The notes under the pieces are model-generated. The model saw only the letters and a program-made list of their open reading frames with translations. It was not told the DNA's origin and ran no database searches. Positions 6,050-8,104 of a DNA stretch of 8,104 nt are shown here, piece by piece. Both the position numbers and the translations under genes were made by a program. The DNA comes from Candidatus Fischerbacteria bacterium RBG_13_37_8 (GTDB lineage: Bacteria > Acidobacteriota > HRBIN11 > MFGW01), in NCBI GenBank assembly GCA_001780385.1, contig MFGW01000232.1:57754-65857 (forward strand). Direction: 5' to 3'. Every line of letters begins with the position of its first letter. The stretch's first letter is position 1.

Positions 6050-7347
6050 GAATCCATCCGCATAAATCGCCACAAATCTCTGAGACCTTTTAAGCCCAGC
6101 ACTTTAAATACGAATTTCTTGCATGTATGCCATATAGAAGCATTTTGTCCTGCAGAATCGACCTGGAATAATTCGCGTGTTAGCTGAATGACATTTTGCG
6201 GGTAATGTTTATAAAGCCGTTCGAGTGTCAGAAGATCGGGTGCTTTTTTGTACTTTTCCATTTGTTTATAGATAAAACTTTCTTTCAATGCTTGTTCATA
6301 ATTATTCAGGCATGCGGAAGGGTCAAAATTTTCCTGGTGTGATTTGATAATGCTTTGAGCAGCCAGCATTCCTGACGCAAGGGCAAGGTCCATACCGCGC
6401 AGTATATACCCGGTGTTGAACACAAAACCTGCTGCGTCGCCAACCAGGAGCAAACCAGGCAATCCCGGTCGTGGCAATGTATTGAATCCGCCTTCCGGCA
6501 CAAGATGAGCGCCATATTCAATTGTTTTTCCACCAGCAAGCAATGGTGCGATATCGGGTCGTGCTTTGAATGCTTCAAGAAGTTGCCATGATTCTGTCTC
6601 TGATTTCCAATTGGAGAGTGCGCCCAGGTTAACTACCAATCCAATAGCAAGGCTGTTGGTATTTGTATAGATGAATCCGCCACCCTGAAGATCTTGTGTG
6701 ATCGTGCCGAAGAAAAGCCGGCTGGCGCCTTTTCCCGGTGGCAGATTGAAACGTTCTTCTATGCAGGTGCTGTTTAATTCAATCGTTTCTTTTATTCCCA
6801 AACCGTAAGAAAGAGCATCGCGTTGCGGTCGGAGTCCTGCTTCTTCTGCCAAAAAGGACAGAACTCCATCAGCAGCAACTACTGTGCGTGCACGCAATTC
6901 TTCCTCACCAATTTTAACTCCCACCATTTTTTCTTTATCGAATATAAGATTATCCGCTTTTTGCTGTGGGAGTAGCATTGCGCCTTTTTCTGCAGCTTTT
7001 TCTGCAAGATATTGATTGAGCGGACTCAGCAGAACCGTCACCGAATTCGGTTTGTCTGGCGTTGCATTATCATCCAATCGAAATGACATGCTGGAAGTAT
7101 CATCAGTAATGGTTATTGATTCTGAGATAACCGTTCGTTCAAAGGGTGCGTCCTTTAAAAGTTCCCCGCAAAGTTCACTGACAGGCCGGAGATACAATCG
7201 TCCGCCGGTAAGACTTTTTGAACCGGCAGCTTCACCTTTTTCCAGCACCGCTACCTGAAGCCCGGCACGCGCTGTCTCATACGCACATGCCAATCCGGCA
7301 AGCCCGGCTCCTACTATAATTACGTCAAGTTTGTCATTTGTACTCAT
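6046..7347 (-). CDS. fixC: FixC-like FAD-dependent ETF:quinone oxidoreductase
   Basis: The 433-aa flavoprotein belongs to the FixC/ETF-QO/geranylgeranyl reductase group and should accept electrons from the FixAB (EtfBA) flavoprotein and deliver them toward quinone. Residues 8-37 form the FAD-binding Rossmann unit with G-A-G-L-A-G at 13-18 and an acidic L-E-K at the end of the second strand. The second FAD motif, G-D-A-A-G-F-V at 303-309, runs into N-T-G-Y-x-x-R-G-M-D-L-A, the FixC-type signature. Length matches known FixC proteins (about 430 aa). Unlike full-length ETF-QO, it has no fused iron-sulfur domain; the separate fixX gene, overlapping by 4 nt, supplies it. The start at 7347 is 3 nt after the fixB stop, with AAGAAG in the end of fixB as a likely ribosome binding site. 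I see no frameshift. Confidence 0.92.
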   Translation of the reverse strand: MSTNDKLDVIIVGAGLAGLACAYETARAGLQVAVLEKGEAAGSKSLTGGRLYLRPVSELCGELLKDAPFERTVISESITITDDTSSMSFRLDDNATPDKPNSVTVLLSPLNQYLAEKAAEKGAMLLPQQKADNLIFDKEKMVGVKIGEEELRARTVVAADGVLSFLAEEAGLRPQRDALSYGLGIKETIELNSTCIEERFNLPPGKGASRLFFGTITQDLQGGGFIYTNTNSLAIGLVVNLGALSNWKSETESWQLLEAFKARPDIAPLLAGGKTIEYGAHLVPEGGFNTLPRPGLPGLLLVGDAAGFVFNTGYILRGMDLALASGMLAAQSIIKSHQENFDPSACLNNYEQALKESFIYKQMEKYKKAPDLLTLERLYKHYPQNVIQLTRELFQVDSAGQNASIWHTCKKFVFKVLGLKGLRDLWRFMRMDS

Positions 7348-7350
7348 GTA

Positions 7351-8104
7351 TCACTTCTTTAATGCAGCAATTAATGCCGGTATGATTTTTAGTGCATCGC
7401 CAATAAGTCCATAATCTGCATTTTTGAAAATAGCTGCTTCTGGGTCTTTATTGATCGCCACAACTATTTTTGATGTATTCATTCCAAGTACATGATGAAT
7501 AGCACCGGAAATACCGCAGGCGATATAAAGTTCCGGTGAGACTGTCTTGCCGCTTTTGCCAACCTGCTCATCATGCGATCTCCAGCCTGCATCAACAACT
7601 GCACGGGAACTTCCTACTGCCGCATTGAGCACCTGCGCGAGTTCCTCAAGCAGTTTGAAATTTTCAGGCGAACCCATACCTCTGCCTCCTGCGACTATGC
7701 AAAGCGCTTCGGTTACATCCAGTTTGCTTGATGTGGTTGATGTTTTTTCAATTAATTGTATCCCCGGTTGTTCCGGCAAATTTACCTGTATAGTTTCAAC
7801 AGTGCCTGGTGTATGGAGATTGTCAGGTACGCTAAAGGCACCCGGCCTGATAGTGAGAATAGCGGGATTCTTTGAGAAAGCAATTTCTTCATAAATTTTG
7901 CCACCGTATACGGGTCTTCTCACCACCATTTCCGAATCTTCCCAACGAATGTCCTGGCAGTAACTTGCGTAACCGCTGTCGCATCGCATTGCCAGCCGCG
8001 GCATGAATTCCAGCCCGGCAGAACTGGCACCGGTGATGATTGCAACCGGACAACCACGCGATTCAATGACCTGCTGGATTGCATGCAGATACTTTGTTGC
8101 TTCA
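7351..8104 (-). CDS. fixB: ETF alpha subunit (FixB-like), 5' end outside window
   Basis: The frame is open from the right edge (first full codon at 8103-8101) and gives 250 residues before the stop. An ETF alpha subunit is usually about 320 aa, so roughly 70 N-terminal residues are missing. The ATG at 8004 is internal: the upstream codons continue an ETF-alpha-like stretch (P-V-A-I-I-T-G-A-S-S-A-G). Recognisable features in order are P-R-L-A-M-R, R-R-P-V-Y-G-G-K, T-I-R-P-G-A-F, G-R-G-M-G-S, S-R-A-V-V-D-A-G-W, Q-V-G-K-S-G-K-T-V-S-P-x-L-Y, A-C-G-I-S-G-A-I-H-H, V-A-I-N-K-D-P and D-Y-G-L-I-G-D. These are the C-terminal FAD-binding domain of ETF alpha. With FixA it forms the heterodimer that passes electrons to FixC. 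A direct 3-nt gap to fixC supports one operon. Confidence 0.93.
   Translation of the reverse strand, partial: EATKYLHAIQQVIESRGCPVAIITGASSAGLEFMPRLAMRCDSGYASYCQDIRWEDSEMVVRRPVYGGKIYEEIAFSKNPAILTIRPGAFSVPDNLHTPGTVETIQVNLPEQPGIQLIEKTSTTSSKLDVTEALCIVAGGRGMGSPENFKLLEELAQVLNAAVGSSRAVVDAGWRSHDEQVGKSGKTVSPELYIACGISGAIHHVLGMNTSKIVVAINKDPEAAIFKNADYGLIGDALKIIPALIAALKK

Noticed and set aside
6306..7894. Open frames opposite or in other frames of fixC and fixB (6306-6578, 7016-7258, 7547-7894)
   Set aside because: The fixC and fixB frames carry full flavoprotein motifs; these are shadows.
7351..8004. ATG at 8004 as the true start of the ETF alpha gene
   Set aside because: The frame is open upstream to the window edge and encodes ETF-alpha-like residues, and a 217-aa product would be too short for the family.

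Overview
The window is a bacterial fragment with every supported gene on the minus strand, so it is read from high to low coordinates. It holds two gene blocks separated by about 190 bases of non-coding DNA. The right block (about 8104 to 5777) is the end of a fixABCX/etfABCX-type cluster: the C-terminal part of an electron transfer flavoprotein alpha subunit (fixB-like), a complete FAD-dependent fixC-like quinone oxidoreductase, and a complete fixX-like ferredoxin with two four-cysteine motifs. The genes are packed tightly (3-nt gap, then an ATGA overlap), which suggests one transcript. fixA would be expected to the right, outside the window.

The left block (5583 to 1) has two large genes for exported proteins. 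The first (1323 aa from the preferred start) has a hydrophobic N-terminal segment, a helical region of unknown function, fourteen kelch-type blades, an Ig-like module and three cysteine-bearing SLH domains. The second begins 15 nt later and runs off the left edge. It has a signal peptide, seven blades of a different propeller family (W-Q-K-x-Y-G-G), and then a copy of the same Ig-like module. The pair looks like two different propellers carried on a common C-terminal cell-surface module.

A near-consensus sigma-70-type promoter (TTGACT, 17 nt, TATTAT) lies between the blocks and faces the surface genes. A hairpin sits just upstream of its -35 box. The leader contains an AT-rich stem followed by seven T's.

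Organism: the two blocks differ in base composition. In 60-base lines counted by hand, the surface genes gave about 20-25 G+C and the fix block about 26-35. The cysteine-rich SLH variant, the pre-SLH segment with R-P-x-x-H-W-D, and the repeated 'EMIIWGG' kelch blade resemble, from memory, large surface proteins of Acidobacteriota-like and related uncultivated environmental bacteria. That placement is a low-confidence inference. A FixX with two apparent clusters beside FixBC fits an electron-bifurcating or quinone-linked ETF system, common in anaerobes, syntrophs and nitrogen fixers. No nitrogenase gene is visible here. No RNA genes, insertion sequences or CRISPR arrays were found.
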